DNA of 64,000 bases from Diphasiastrum complanatum (GCA_029204225.1 CM055098.1:54243153-54307152), one strand, 5' to 3'. Numbered from the stretch's first letter, positions 49,069 through 62,345 are shown. Numbers and translations are program-made. The notes: generated by a model from the sequence alone, not told the origin.

Positions 49069-49755
49069 GCTTTGATACCACTCTTGTTGGAGCTCTGATG
49101 GAAATTAGGTGTGGAACAGAAAAGAGAACTTCAACAAAAAGAAATTATAATAGGAACTTTGCCAAACTATAGTTTCGAGAACTGATTTAGATAGACAGAA
49201 GGAATGTCTTGTAGGTTTCAAAGACAACCATGAAGGAGCGAACAGTTAGACGTCTGAGACAGCCATACTACCTTTGATATTAGACATTCCGAATGGAATG
49301 AGCATCAACGAGAAAGAGAAATTATCAGAAAGCATTCGTAGTGGAATATACATAAGAAAAATAGAGAATCTGAATTAAGCTATTGTGAATAAAAAGATCA
49401 GATTACAATCCTATGCCCTCAAACGGTTCACAATGATGGCACACTATGTGTTGTAATCTTAATTAGCTAGCTACTAATTAAAATACTATCTCTATTTCTT
49501 GAATAGCTTTCACTCTCTTGAAAATCTCTGATCCTAAGGAATCAAATAATTAAGATACAATGGAGTTCGCGCAAGAACTCAAATTCACTCTTCTCCACTT
49601 GCATGCATTTGCATGTCCTTCATATGTCTCATCATCATCATCTGTTACGTGAGTTGTCATTATGTATATATACATGGAACAGTCACTATAACTGTGTGGG
49701 CAATGAGCGTGAAACAATGCAGTTACTAAAAAGTACTAAAGTGAATTGTGACGTG
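49069..49755 (-). repeat. Primer site and 5' LTR of copia family C
   Basis: Primer site at 49069-49080 (minus: TGGTATCAAAGC), four bases, then an LTR ending GCTCCAACA (49085). The LTR runs upward with a TATA-like GTATATATAC at 49664-49675. Element D (TSD GTCTG at 49756) interrupts or ends it, so the LTR may continue after 55303. Confidence 0.65.
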
Positions 49756-49760
49756 GTCTG

Positions 49761-50229
49761 AGTTAGAATCAGTTTTGATCTAATTCATTAGTATAAGCTC
49801 TACATGTGATGATGCAATTGGTGTACAGTTTATTTGGTTTACTGTATTATGTTGTGTTCGGGATGTGTTCCGTTAGGATATATTGATCGGGCACTGATCC
49901 CGTAGATGGCTACTTGGGTTAGCCAGGTAGCCACACATAGGAAGAATTAGCTTTTACAGAGTTACTTACAGTACTTGCTATACTTGGGGGCATGTCCCAA
50001 GTTTGTCGGTCGAATTCAGCCATATTGGGTTCGACCTTAGTTTGACAGGTGGTAGGCCAATTTTAGGACACCTGCCTTTTCATGCAGTTTGTGAATACTC
50101 TATATGTACAATGTTTCTTTGTAATCTATTAACTTTTGTTGTGCCATCTTTGAGAGCTTGTGAGGAGTGGCTATGGTGATTGTGTGATGTGATCTGCATA
50201 CTGCACTAGATTCTAACAGATTTTCAACT
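49761..50229 (+). repeat. 5' LTR of element D
   Basis: 469 bp, ending TTTTCAACT right before the primer site. It includes ATATATTGATCGGGCACTGA and a TACTTGGG.GCATGTCCCAAGT palindrome (49982-50003). About 92-94% identical to the 3' copy by eye. Confidence 0.9.
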
Positions 50230-50241
50230 TGGTATCAGAGC
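50230..50241 (+). promoter_or_regulatory. Primer-binding site of element D
   Basis: Perfect TGGTATCAGAGC adjacent to the LTR. Confidence 0.92.
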
Positions 50242-53200
50242 GTCAGGGTGATGCAGATATGCATGATCCGATGGAGCTATGGGATAGTGTCTTTCACCAG
50301 GAGAAATAGCACTCAGAGTGACTCATGAGAGAGGACTCCATACGGGGTATCGGCAGTCCGGATGGCTAGAGACAGCAAAGTTCCTTCGATCGGAGCTTCA
50401 GGGAAGATCAGAACGATCGTCGTAGGTGGATTCCAGGGATAATTCACGAAAAATCTTGCAGTTTCGGTGGTTTCAGGGAAATCATCGATGTTGGCTACGT
50501 TATTCACTGTGGGACAGCCGTTTGGCGCAATGGGGCTTGCAAGGGATTTGCAAAGAGCAGTGAAAGAGAGCCATGGTAATTTACAAGGTCAAATTTGGTT
50601 GAAAATGAAGGAAATTTAGAAAATTTCCAGTTTTGTGGGGTGTTTACGGATTTCTGAGTAAATCAGCTTGTTTGCAGTCGATACCGCACCAATTGTGAAA
50701 CCGTAAATTGCATCAAAACACTGAAGGTAGGGCGACCTCAGTGATGGTAGTAGCTGCAAGTGTGAGTTCAGAAAAAGACTGAGCAATGCCCAAGTTATCC
50801 TCTTTCTTCTCACAGCTAGGTTTTTCAGAGCAAAAACTTTAGTTCTCTCTCAATTGGAAACTGATTATGGAGCTGTCAGAGGCTATAGGAGGGTGTTTTG
50901 GCAGTGTCAATCCAATTCTAGAAGGCCGTGGATGGCCGCGGGCCACAGGATAAGGGGTTTCTAATTTTCAGGATTAGCCATAGCTTGGCAAGAAGGGATT
51001 CAAGATTGAAAATGATTAATCCCTCATTGTAGGCAGTCATTTTTTGATCTGTAAACACAGGATCATGGGCGCCCTAGTATAATGGAGCAGCTGGCAGATG
51101 GCCAAAGCTGGCCGTGGAGAGAAAAAGCAGTTAGATCCAATGGAGAGATGGAGGAGGGTCGTGGGGCCGCGGGCCAATCGCGCGTGCCCAGTCGTGCTGT
51201 AATGCCCATGCATGGAGGTGTTTAGCAGACCTAGGAAGTTGTTTTGGCGTGCAGGAGCAGGCTTGGCCATATGATCTTGCATCAACCAGATCGATGATAG
51301 AGATCAAGCCTCTAAGACGAGGAGAAGGCCGTAGGATCACATTGAACCAATGGATGCAAAATGAAAGAGCCCATGAAGAAATGAAAGTCAAATGAGAAAT
51401 GCTTTTCATTAAAATTTTCACATTGAAATGTGAATTTGGACCCGACATGCCAGAAGGGCATTTCTTTATTAAGAAACTTCATTACGAATTTATAGTTCAT
51501 TTTTGCAAGGAAAATCATTTTGGGGCTAACTATAGCTAGAAGGCACTTTTTTTCGCCATCCTTGGGCCAAAATGACCCCTAAAACTGGCTGCTTAGAGCC
51601 AGCAGACAGAGCAATGTCACAGAGCAGGGAGAAAGGTGTTTCAGGGTGTTTTCATCACCATTCTATCGAGCGAAGTGCGGGTGACCTAGTGATGAGCTAC
51701 ATTCGCTATTTGGGTACTGTACGGCCAAATTTGGGGCAATTTTTGGCTGGTGAAACCTGTTACGGGGTGTTACAATGAAGCATTATCACTTCTGAATCAT
51801 TATTATTTACTCCTGATAGGGTAACAGGGTCTTTGAAAGTGATAAATGCGGTATGGGGGCGAATGGTACCGGAATTGTATGGAGAAAGCTAGTATTGGCG
51901 ACGAAAGTGCAGTTTGGCAGCGTGACTACTCATCATTGGCGACAATTTTGAGAGAGCAAGCAATCACAGGTGAGAGTAGGCATGGTATGCTGACTACAAG
52001 TGAAAAATTCTTGTGATCAGGTTCAACTTTTGGAGTTAGAACCAACCAACGTCCAGTGGCATTTTGGGGGAACGCCCTCACAGGCATGATCGGCAATGGC
52101 ATTGTCGAGTCAGGTGATAGCTGCATTGACACACGCATCTGTAGCTTGGAAATTTCTCATTCGGAGGGAAATGTGGGCTAGCTTGGAGGTACACACATTT
52201 TTTGGTGGTCACAGGTGATAAAAGTGCAAGGTGGTGCCAGTTGGAAGCCATTGGGCAAGATAGCGGACTTGCATTGGACGAGCTGTGTGTAGGACATGCA
52301 AAGGATGAAGAATGGGTCAATAATCACACTTTGGATGCTCTTGGCGAGTGGTGAGTGTGATGATTCTGCGGTTTTGTAGTCAATAAGTCAATTTTGATCA
52401 AGTCATTGTAGCTGTGGAGCAGTGTATCAGGTTCGTCATCGAGGAGATACACTTCAACTACCAGTTTGGATAAGTCAAGTCAATTTGCCATATCAATATT
52501 GCATCAGGGATGCAGATTTTAGTGATGACAAGGTGCAGATCATTTGGTTTAGGCCATGGAAGGTCTCATAGGTTCACTTGGAGGGATATTGGCATGCACA
52601 GTCATGTGAGGGACTTGATGGTGGCTTTGGAGTTCACATCTCAGTGTATTCTCAGGGACTGGTTTGGAATCATTCACAGGAGTAGCTTGAAGCTAGCTTG
52701 GGGGAATATAGGTGGGCACTACAGGGTAGATGCTCAAATATTTGTGATCATGGATGGCATTGGGATACCTGGTAGGGATAACATTGCAGGATGACATGGG
52801 ATGATCATCAGGGGGCAACCATTTCATATTGGACTTGAGTCTTTGGATAGACAGGACTTACAAGTGGGATTCATGATGGAATCATGACACTGCAAACACA
52901 AATCAGCAAAGAGTGAAGCTTTGAGAGCCAGCTCTAGGTTGGAGAGCTGATGGAGATTGCACATGGTGTGATCAGAGGGCAAACACTGTGGTGAGTATTT
53001 TGCTAGCGATCTACTGCAGAGGACACTGATGGCAAGGACGTCATGGTGTGCTCATTTGGGAGTATTGGATGGCATTACAGCAAAGGGCCAGTTTTGGACA
53101 TTGGCATCGATGGGGAGGCATCTACCATCACGGGTGTGGATAAGCTATCCAAAACTTACATGCATTTGGCTGTATTTGCAAGAGTCTAGGCTTGTCACAA

Positions 53201-54819
53201 GTGTTGGAATTTTCATGGTGCAAATTCTCAAGTGGTGAGATCAGGGATAAGCCTAGAGGAAGTCACTCAGATCCATATACCTCAGTACGATCAAGGAGAT
53301 AGTAGTCTCGGGATCCCATGAGGGATATGCTTGCGTTGGCATGGTGTCGGGTGGCACATAGCCAGGGAGAGTGAGCAGATGCTAAGCGCCAGGTGGAGCA
53401 AGTGATGCTTTGGAGTTCGGCTTGTCTAGCAGGATGGTGATCAGGATCGGAGACATCATGTGAGCATAGTATGTGGATGACGAGTCCATTAGGGTAGCAC
53501 TTAGGGAGATGCTATAGTTGCTCAGGTATGATATGTCGTTTGATGTATGGACGATGTTCTTCAGCTGGTGCATCATGTGATGACCTTGGGACGGGTCATG
53601 CCTACTTGGAGATAAGTGGCATGGAGTGTACTTGGAGGTGGTACATATCATGAGGGCATGGAGAGCATTACGGGGTGATGTGCATCCAGCATGCCCATGG
53701 TTGTGAGCCGACAGGGATGGAGATGGTTGCTCAGAGAGTGACAGTTGATACTTTGGCGAGTAGGTTATATGCACAATGATCTCCAGGTTGGCGTCACATG
53801 TTGTTTCTATCCATCATTATTTAGTAAGCAGGATGCAGTTTTTGGTTAGATCCAGTTAAAGTCTAGTTGCACTACAGGTGGACAGATTCTCGGGGAGCTA
53901 TCAGCAGGTAAAGGATACTTGGTGATCAGATGGTACAGGGTATAGGGTTCTAGAGCTATCCTACCTGATATGCTATGGATCGTGGGTGAGTTATTCATCA
54001 CGATAGTGGATCTAGTTTGTATTTGCTTTAGCTTGGACGCTATGATGGATGTGTTGATGAGATAGGCTCCTTGGTGGGAGGCCTATAGACTGGTCAAATC
54101 AGAGTTGGCAACATCAAGGATGGAAAGTTGAACCTACATGGGATGTAGGACAGGCAGATCATCATTAGTATCTCTGGGAGGTGGGCAAGCTACTCAGGTA
54201 TAGCCTATGGTGAGGTTTGTGTACATTCATTCGTTGAGTCCTTGGTAGACTCTTGTGCTTGGAGCATAGAGAATGGATGGAGATCAGCTTTCAGGATTAT
54301 TGGACAGGATGTTAGGGCAAAGCGGCTTGGAGCATAGCTTTGTTTGGGAGATACATCAGAGATACTTGGAGCGCTCATTGGTTTGAGATAGTTGATCTTG
54401 GATGATGTATGAGGACATCTATGTGATATGCTTGGACGTGAGGGCATCTTGGTTACATGTGTGGGCCATGGTTGGAGACTTGATTTGGAGACCAGTGGTG
54501 TAGCAGCAGATCTAAAGGTGGCACAGGTGTTGGTACGACAGGATACCACATTTGGACAGGCCTTGGTCATGTATTTGACACTTTATCATTCGTGTTGGTT
54601 TGCATGAGTGTGTGTGTGGGCTTGCATGTTGCCTTGTCACGGGAGTCTAGATCTGAGTTGGAGTTGTATGTGGTTGTGCATTTGCTGTCAAACTTGGTGG
54701 TTTGTTGGTGTGCTTGAGTGTGAGTCAAGTACATGGTAGCTGTGATATGCATAACATCTTTTGGACACTCCAAATGCTACTGCAATATATTATTTTTCAC
54801 TCTTATTACATTTGAGCTT
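50242..54819 (+). other. Interior of element D, non-coding
   Basis: Both strands were scanned for zinc knuckle, DSGA, DDE, YVDD and RNase H motifs: none found. The longest frames are about 80-130 codons (for example 52510-52794 plus and 53382-53774 minus) and have no domain. The plus strand is rich in TGG and GATG words from about 52000 to 54700, giving a repetitive look without a clear period. Confidence 0.65.
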
Positions 54820-54828
54820 AAGGGAGAG
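54820..54828 (+). promoter_or_regulatory. Polypurine tract of element D
   Basis: AAGGGAGAG directly before the 3' LTR, the same word as in element B (34243-34253, minus). Confidence 0.8.
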
Positions 54829-55298
54829 AGTTAGAAATCATTTTTGAACTGATTCATTAGTATAAGCTCTTAATGTGATGATGTAATTGGTGTACAATTT
54901 ATTTGGTTTACTGTATATGGTTGTGTTCGGGACGTGACCCGTTAGGATATATTGATCGGGCACTGATCCCGTAGACGGCTACTTGGGTTAGCCGGGTAGC
55001 CACACATAGGAGGAATTAGCCTGTACAGAGTTATTTACAGTACTTGCTATACTTGGGGGCATGTCCCAAGTTTGTCGATCAAATTTTGCCATATTGGGCC
55101 TGACCTTAGTTTGACAGGTGGTAGGCCAATTTTAGGACACCTGCCTTTTCATGCAGTTTGTGAATACTCTATATGTAGAGTGTTTCTTTGTAATTTATTA
55201 ACTTTTGTTGTGCCATCTTTGAGAGCTTGTGAGGAGTGGCTATGGTGATTATGTGATGTGATCTGCATACTGCACTAGATACTAATAGAATTTCAACT
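54829..55298 (+). repeat. 3' LTR of element D
   Basis: 470 bp, a direct copy of 49761-50229, ending TTTCAACT before the target duplication GTCTG. Confidence 0.9.
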
Positions 55299-55303
55299 GT
55301 CTG

Positions 55304-55619
<316 letters not shown>

Positions 55620-55640
55620 ATTTACATAGTATGTTGGTGC

Positions 55641-57565
55641 TCAGGACTCGAATTCAAATGATTTGAGTTTTGGTGAGTTGGAGTGATGCGTCTTTGAGTC
55701 AACTACTTTGGTACTCGAAGACTTTTGCAGATAGCAAGTTGTTGAGATAGCTTCAGCCCAGAATTTTTTGGTGAGTTGAGCATTTGACATCATTGATCGT
55801 GCTACATTTAGCAATGTTTGGTTCTTCCTTTTGGCTACTCCATTCTGATGTGATGTGTAGCTGGTGGTGAATTGATGATGAATGCCAAATGATGCCAGAT
55901 AATCAAACATTTTGTTTGACAGAAACTCTCCACCATTGTTTGTACGAAGAGTCTTGAGTCATTGACCAATCTGTGTCTCTACGAATTGTTTGAAGTCTGT
56001 GAAACAGTCGAATGCCTCAGACTTGTCCTTAATGAGCATAATGCTAGTAAATCTAGAATAATCATCGATAAAAGTCATAAAATATAGTGCAAAACCCAGA
56101 GAGGCAGTACTCACGGGGCCACACAGATCTCTATGTATCAATTCTAGAATGGACTTAGCTCTAGTGGCTTGTCCCTTTGGGAATCTTGATCTAGGTTGTT
56201 TGCCTAGTAGGCACATCTCACAGACATGTCGAATGTCAGTGGAGGCAGCATTAAGGTTTAAATCCTTGACCATACTATTATGATGCATATACAAGATTGA
56301 TCTCATGTTTAAATGTCGTAGTCTTTGATGCCATAATTGGGCATTTGAAGTACTCACATTAGTAGAAAGTGCATATTCGTGACCCAGAATGTACAAATTA
56401 CCTTCTTTGGTTGCAGAGAGGATTTCTTTATTGTTCTTGTCCAAAATGGTACATTGCTTTGAATTGAACAAGGCTCTGCAGTCTTGATCAGTGAGCTTGC
56501 TGATTGACAATAAATTTTTGGTCAGTTTGGGTACGTACAATTCATCCTTGAGCAAGTTCAAATTACCATTAGGAATATAGAGACATATAGATCATTTGCC
56601 TCCAATTTGTAGTGCACTTGAGTCACCGAAGTAGACATACTCCGAATTTGCTGGTGTGAGGTCTTTGAATAAAGACTTACATGCAATCATGTTCTAAAAA
56701 ACACCAGGATCGAGATACCAATCCATGGCAGCTCTAATAGGCTCATCTTGTATCATTATCAGAGTTGGGTCTTCAGTAGAAGGTCTGGCAGAATCAGATC
56801 TTCGTTATGCATGAGAACTTGACAATCCTTGATGTCGTGTTTGGTTCTCTTGCAAAACTTGCAGAAGAGTCTGGTCTTAGGCTTTTGATGTTGTCGATCG
56901 TGCTGTTGTGGTTGCTTGTCTGAATAAGTTTGCTCAATTTTTTGTCCTTCAAAGATTTCTTCTTCTAGAATTGTTGCTTATTCGAATAGAGAGCGATTGT
57001 CTTCGAATTCGACATGGATAAGCTTTTTCTTCTTACTTCTTCCTGCAATAAGCTTGATGTCACCTTTTGTAGAGACAGGTCAGGAGCATTGCTAAGTAGC
57101 AATACTAGATTGTCATAAGAGGGAGGAAGACTGGACAGAAGAGACATGTTAGCATCTTTGTCCGACATTAGCGAACCTACCTACAGTTAACTGATTGTAT
57201 AGTTGTTTGAATTCATTCAGATGATCAATGATTGAGGTCCCTTCACTCATCTTGAGTGACAGGAACTTCTTTCTCAAGAAGAGACGAGTCGATACATCTG
57301 TAATTTCGTATAGACCAGTAAGAATGTCCCATGCCTCTTTGGACTTGGAACAATTAGCTACATGAGCTATTTGTAAATCTTTAAGATTCAGAGATACAAT
57401 AGCAAGAAATTTGCCATCCTTAGCTTCCCAGGCGGTTAGCATGTTAGGTTCACCTGGCTTGGCTATAGAATCGTTGATGTATTTTTTTTCTGTGAGTATC
57501 ATCTTCATCTTGAATTTCCAATATGCCGGTGCATGAGCTATAGTAGTTGAAAACTTTAGAGTCAA
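55641..57565 (-). pseudogene. copia family C: gag to integrase
   Basis: From 57565 on the minus strand: gag (YWKFKMKMILTEKKYINDSI, SLNLKDLQIAHVANCSKSKE, FLSLKMSEGTSIIDHLNEFK). After a frame change SDKDANMSLLSSLPPSYDNL follows, then a worn zinc finger and protease. A 200-codon frame (56561-55959) holds LTKNLLSISKL, GAG-pre-integrase LWHQRLRHLNMRS, CEMCLLGKQ and the integrase start (HRDLCGPVSTA, FIDDYSRF). A further frame (55910-55641) has the integrase core end (HQNGVAKRKNQT, KKFWAEAI). RT and RNase H are missing; the element ends beside the GA microsatellite. Confidence 0.9.
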
Positions 57566-58512
57566 TGTATGGGATGTGATTTCTTTGATAGAATGAGAAG
57601 GATGAGCTAAATCATGGCTAGGCTAGTACTATTACTTACTAAAGCTATTGTTTATATCTAGTTTTAACTATACGCTTCAATCATGATGAGAAAAAAACCT
57701 AGGTATTTTCACTATTGACTGCCAACATGCACATGCTATACAACATCGAAATTCTAGTATTTAATTCATATGTATCAATAATACATTTTTTCTAGCTAAT
57801 CAAAGAGTTAAGGTGCACATCACTTATGCACCAAAGTCAACTCAATTGCCATATTATGTTGGTATCATGGAAAACCATCAAATCCAAAGCATCATAAGAT
57901 ATCTTGTTCATGAAAAAAAATCTCCAAGATAAACATGGATGGTTCACATATCATCATTAGGCATCAATAAGGAAAAAAAGAGATATAATGAGTGGTTCCA
58001 CTTTGTATGTGTTGTCAATGATGTAATTTATGACCACTTACACCCAACTAAGTATTGATCGAAAAATATTTGTTTAAAATGGCTTAAATCAAACATCAAA
58101 CTCATTATATATAGTTTCCTCATTTGTGTAGAGAATACAATAACAAAATGTAATTACCAGAAGCAAGGTTTTCAAAAGTTATGATGATCAACTTCATGTG
58201 CATGATAATTCAAGGCTTAAAATGTAAAGTGGAGACACACTTCAAACTTGTTTTCATGATGGAGATTTTGTAAGCCATAAAAAAGTGAAATCTTCTTCTT
58301 CAAAATTATGATGCACTTAGTTGGATGTGGGCCAAGCAAGATGATTACAAAATGACATTCTTTAATGCTATAAAAATCTTCCTAAGTTTACTATGAAAGT
58401 TCTGCAATGCTAATTAGTTGGGTAAAGGTTATACTTGCAACTTTATACTAGTAGCTTTGAGTTTTAGTAAAAGTATGTGAATTGGGGCGGGCGTGTGTGT
58501 GTATGTGTGTGT

Positions 58513-58546
<34 letters not shown>

Positions 58547-60070
58547 CAAAACATTTATAGAAATGAAATTTTTGAAGACATTGAATGCTTATTGCTGTAT
58601 TCATCATGATCACAACCACAAGGGTCATGCCTACATCTACTTTTACAATCCATGAATATTCTTTAGTTGTTCTATGCGAGTCAATAATATTGCCACTACA
58701 ACAATTATTACTACGTCAAGCAAAGAGAGCTCTAAATTTCTAGAAAAGCGCTACAAAAAACTAAAACTATCAATTTGATAAATTAGACACTTCATAAGCC
58801 ATAAAGAATTTATAACATCATGAGGAGCATAATAAAATTGTCTATACAATAACGATACAGAAACATGTGTCAAGTACCTTTGTTTAAACATTTTAGGATT
58901 TGTGTGCTTGTTATATAATTCAAACAAATGTCATTAAAGAAAACACTTAGAAGAAGGTGAAGCACCTGAAAATAATGAAAATTTTAAAGAAAAAAAAAAG
59001 GGATTGAAGCTTATGGTCAAAGCCTCACAATTTGATCACATCCACCGTACGAAAAAAAATGAAAAAGGCTCACAAGGCATCAACATACTCTTTTAACCAA
59101 TGGTATAATGGTCACAAAAAAATAATCTTAAAAAATCCACCCTTGTTTCTATGTTTAAAAATTAGTCAGGACATGCTCGTACGAGTTCATACTAGAGTAC
59201 CAACTTTAGACATCAAAATTTGCAAGTCATAACAATAATAATGGCAAAGGCAGACAAGACCAAAACATGTAATGAAAACTTGCTTGAATGTATTATCAAG
59301 TCACTTGAAGTGCCAAGCTACTAGAAGAACACGAAAGATAGTTAATGAGAAATTTGAGGTTAGCCCTCAAGTTCACTAGCTCTCTTACCAAATTCCCACA
59401 TCTTACTATTGCAACTATAGAGATAGAGCTAATTTATGTATTACACTAGCATGTAGTAGCATGACTTATTATTTATAAGGATTTTATTGAAAATTTATGT
59501 CAATTGTATGTTTGTGAGAGTCATAAAGTCCTCTATTTTGGTGAATAAAGTTGTATATCATGCAAAGTCTAAGCTAAGAAGTTCAAGTTGAGATGATTAG
59601 ACATTTACTTTAGTTGGACTGTCCATATTTATCGACTTATGTCAAAATTAGCAAAAAACTAGTTCTCATAACTACATCAATTAGTTTGTAAGAGTCTATT
59701 ATAGTAGTTATTATCAAATGGAATCATCAATCTTCATAAAATGTTTCAAATTAACCTTATAAAAACCTGCAAAACTATTACGGAATCGGAAGCCTTAAAA
59801 CCTAAGATTTATAACTAAAACCAACTGAAGATAAGCTGTATAGAAAACCTACAAATCTAAAATGAAGTGGTGAAAAATGAATTTCAACAATTGGGTTGTT
59901 TGTATTTGTTGGTTTTCGTGAGCACTAGCAATCATCAAAAACTTCACATAGGAGACTCACAAGTTCATATGAATATTTAGTGTTTCAGTTTGCCTTGTGT
60001 TTTTATGTGCTTCTTGAAATTATTGTGGTGTGCCTAAATCTCGGCAATATTTTAGAAACTATGTTTTTGT
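57566..60070. other. No gene seen
   Basis: AT-rich sequence with many short A and T runs. No frame above 70 codons has a recognisable motif. Contains the GT/AC microsatellite at 58492-58544. Confidence 0.55.
58492..58544. repeat. Microsatellite (GT)n followed by (AC)n
   Basis: About 10 GT units with one interruption, then GCGC, then about 15 CA units. The two halves are complementary, so the tract can form a hairpin or cruciform. Confidence 0.93.
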
Positions 60071-60685
60071 TGTCGTGAATTTGATTCTATTCGCGTTCAT
60101 TTCGTTTTCTTTTGCATAAGTTTTCAGGATCCTAAGCAAACGACTACAAATCACAGAACATAAAAGATTCGAGCAATCAAGATGGCGAGAACAATGAGAT
60201 GGAGAAGAGAGCAATTGTATTATCTGTTTTTGAGATTCGAGTGAGTTGGTCAATGTCTCACTCGTTGGCGGCCTGACGCTCAGCTCAATCATTGTATTCA
60301 GCTCGTTGACAGACTTTCATGCACAGCTATTCTCTCTATTTTCGTCTCTCTATCTTCTCTTTTGTGTTGATCAAAAATGTATATTTATCTCCAATGTGTG
60401 GAGTTTACAAGATAGTTAAACAGAGAATTACAAGACAAGTCAACGCTAATCAACTAGTTAGTTATTATCTGTTATTGCTAACTCTTTCAGCTGAGCGTGA
60501 AGTACAATACACCACGCTCGTCAAGCTGCCGGTTGGCAGCGCGAATTGTTTTCCTTCGTCTTCGTTTCGTTTCGTTTCGTGTTTTTCGGTCTTCAAGGTA
60601 TGTTCGCCCTTCAGGGCATGTTCACCCTTCGACCTTCGCTTCGTCACCTTTGCAACAAAGTTGCAGGAGTTCACAATTTCTGACA
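60071..60685 (-). repeat. 3' LTR of a second copy of copia family A
   Basis: 615 bp on the minus strand, starting TGTCAGAA (60685) after a polypurine tract (AAGAGGGAG, 60686-60694) and ending TTCACGACA (60071). It matches the LTR at 2217-2995 in order, with gaps. The pol frame above it runs through the tract and about 70 codons into the LTR before a stop at 60465, which may be chance. Confidence 0.8.
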
Positions 60686-60694
60686 CTCCCTCTT

Positions 60695-61046
60695 GAACCT
60701 TGCAACTTTGTATATTTAATCCAATTGTCTTTCTTTGCCTTGCGAAGAGTGGTTTGTCGAGCGGCTTCGTGAGCAGATCTGCAATCATGTCTTCAGACTT
60801 TATGTACTGAACCTTGAGCTCTCCCTTCGAGATCAAGTCTCGAATATGGTGGTACTTCAAAGGTATATGTTTTGTCTTTGAATGAAAAATAGGATTCTGG
60901 GATAGATATATGGCACTTTGAAAATCCATCATTAACGTGCGTGGTTCTCCTTGTGGTATGCCAATTGCCTCCAACATCATCTGCAACCATATTGCCTCAT
61001 TCGCCATCTTTGAAGCTGCAACATATTCATCTTCGCATGAGGACTG
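60695..61046 (-). pseudogene. copia family A RNase H end
   Basis: Minus strand: SSCEDEYVAASKMANEAIWL, SAIYLSQNPIFHSKTKHIPL, YHHIRDLISKGELKVQYIKS and ADLLTKPLDKPLF. The frame is intact here, unlike element A. It is cut upstream at 61046 by the LTR piece starting at 61047, in the middle of the conserved SSCE.EY block. Confidence 0.88.
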
Positions 61047-61632
61047 TGTTGGAATTTAATCTAAGTCCTACTCATCCCAACATCGCTTCTTCCTTCTCTG
61101 ATTTTGACTCTCTCAAATGAAATTTGCAGAAAATGAACTGTTTTTCAATAGCCTGCATATTTGAACTGATTGTCGCTACAGTCTACATTTTTACTCAGGT
61201 TTTTCCACAGGCGAAAAACCCGACACTTGACACTTTCGCTTCCTTTTACCTTCCCGAGCAACTAAGTGTTTAGAGACACTTATGTAAGTTGTTTTTGGGC
61301 CATTTAGGCACTTCTATAAAAGCGACAATTTTTGCAAAAAATGTGACATTGCATTTTTACATGCAGTTTCTGACAGGCAACAACTAGGGCAAAATACGAC
61401 GCTGCATTTTTACATGCAGTTTCTGACAGACGACAATTAGGGCAAAACATGACACTACATTTTTACATGCAGTTTATGATAGGCGAAAAATGCGACACTT
61501 GTCTTTAAAATTGCGAAGGTGTCCTACAAATGTCGAAGGTTGCCCTTAACTAAAGGAAAAGGCCAAAAATCCAAGGAGTGTCACGTCATCCATCTGCGGA
61601 TTTACAAGGGATTCCAAATACCAGATTATTAT
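61047..61632 (+). repeat. LTR piece, same family as 13884-15048
   Basis: Starts TGTTGGAATTT and matches the U3 half of the minus-strand LTR at 14560-15048 in reverse orientation. Homology ends near CCAAATACCAGATTATTATG (61632), so the R/U5 part and primer site are absent. It contains a 53-bp tandem repeat not present in the other copy. Confidence 0.8.
61350..61490. repeat. Tandem repeat, 53-bp unit, ~2.6 copies
   Basis: T(G/A)CATTTTTACATGCAGTTT begins units at 61350, 61403 and 61456, each followed by CTGACAG.CGACAA.TAGGGC-type sequence. The other LTR copies have only one unit. Confidence 0.88.
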
Positions 61633-62099
61633 GTCTTGTGAAGAATTGCCAAAAATTGGCAAATCTAGCTTGATCAAAAACCATGTAGAATAGTGTAAAT
61701 TGTGTACACAAGTGGGTCTCGCACATGTGAGGCCATGATGCCACATGGAAAACCCATCCTAATGTAGGTTAGGTCAAGTCAAGAGAGTTGGTCATGTCTA
61801 TTTGGTGGTCATCCCTACTTTATAGGACCTACAACTAAGTTTAAGGTGAAAATTTGACCAACTAGCTACCTACCAAGCATAACTCTAGGATCTAGGCTAG
61901 GGTTTCATTTTAGGGCAAGAAGGGTGAGTTAAATTCCTTATTACATGCTGGAAATCCACCTAACTTCAAGAAGGAAGTCGAATTTGCTATGTATTCCAAG
62001 CTCCCATAGTGAGAAGATAGAAAATTTTTGGAGCTCATTGGCAATCTCAAGCTAGTTCACTATGTACATGACTTTACAGCAAGATAACATCCATCCACT
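61633..62099. other. No gene seen
   Basis: Spacer between the LTR piece and the next copia scrap. No supported reading frame. Confidence 0.45.
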
Positions 62100-62345
62100 A
62101 GCTCCATGTACACAAGAAGGTCCTCCAAAAGATGTTCCACTTTTCATAAGAGATCGATACTCAAGATCCATTGGTTGGATCCACTCCTCTTCTTTCCTTG
62201 CTTGATCTACACTTGTAGGCTCTTCCAAAGAGGTTAGGAAAGCAACATAATTTCCAGAAACTACTTGCTTACCCTTTTGATCATATGTGTGCCTTGAAGG
62301 TACTTGTCTTTCTCTTGATGTTCTCCTTGGCTTTTGACTTTTTCA
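62100..62345 (-). pseudogene. copia connection region to RT start, fragment
   Basis: One open frame on the minus strand, read from 62338: RTSRERQVPSRHTYDQKGKQ, then VAFLTSLEEPTSVDQARKEE and WIQPMDLEYRSLMKSGT. This is the segment between integrase and reverse transcriptase (EEPTS...A...EWIQPM pattern). It ends at a TAG near 62080 without reaching the RT core. Confidence 0.7.

Larger units (their letters stand above)
49756..55303 (+). mobile_element. Element D: complete non-coding LTR retroelement with target duplication
   Basis: 5-bp direct repeats GTCTG at 49756-49760 and 55299-55303 flank an LTR-internal-LTR unit of 5538 bp. The LTRs (469 and 470 bp) start AGTTAGAA and end TTTCAACT. A perfect initiator-Met primer site (50230-50241) and a polypurine tract (54820-54828) are in place. 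The 4.6-kb interior encodes no recognisable gag or pol domain, so it is a large non-autonomous derivative of the LARD type that would need proteins from another copia-like element. Confidence 0.88.

Noticed and set aside
52510-54570. Open frames of 80-130 codons in element D
   Set aside because: No retroelement or host motif; base bias (TGG-rich plus strand) explains the open frames.
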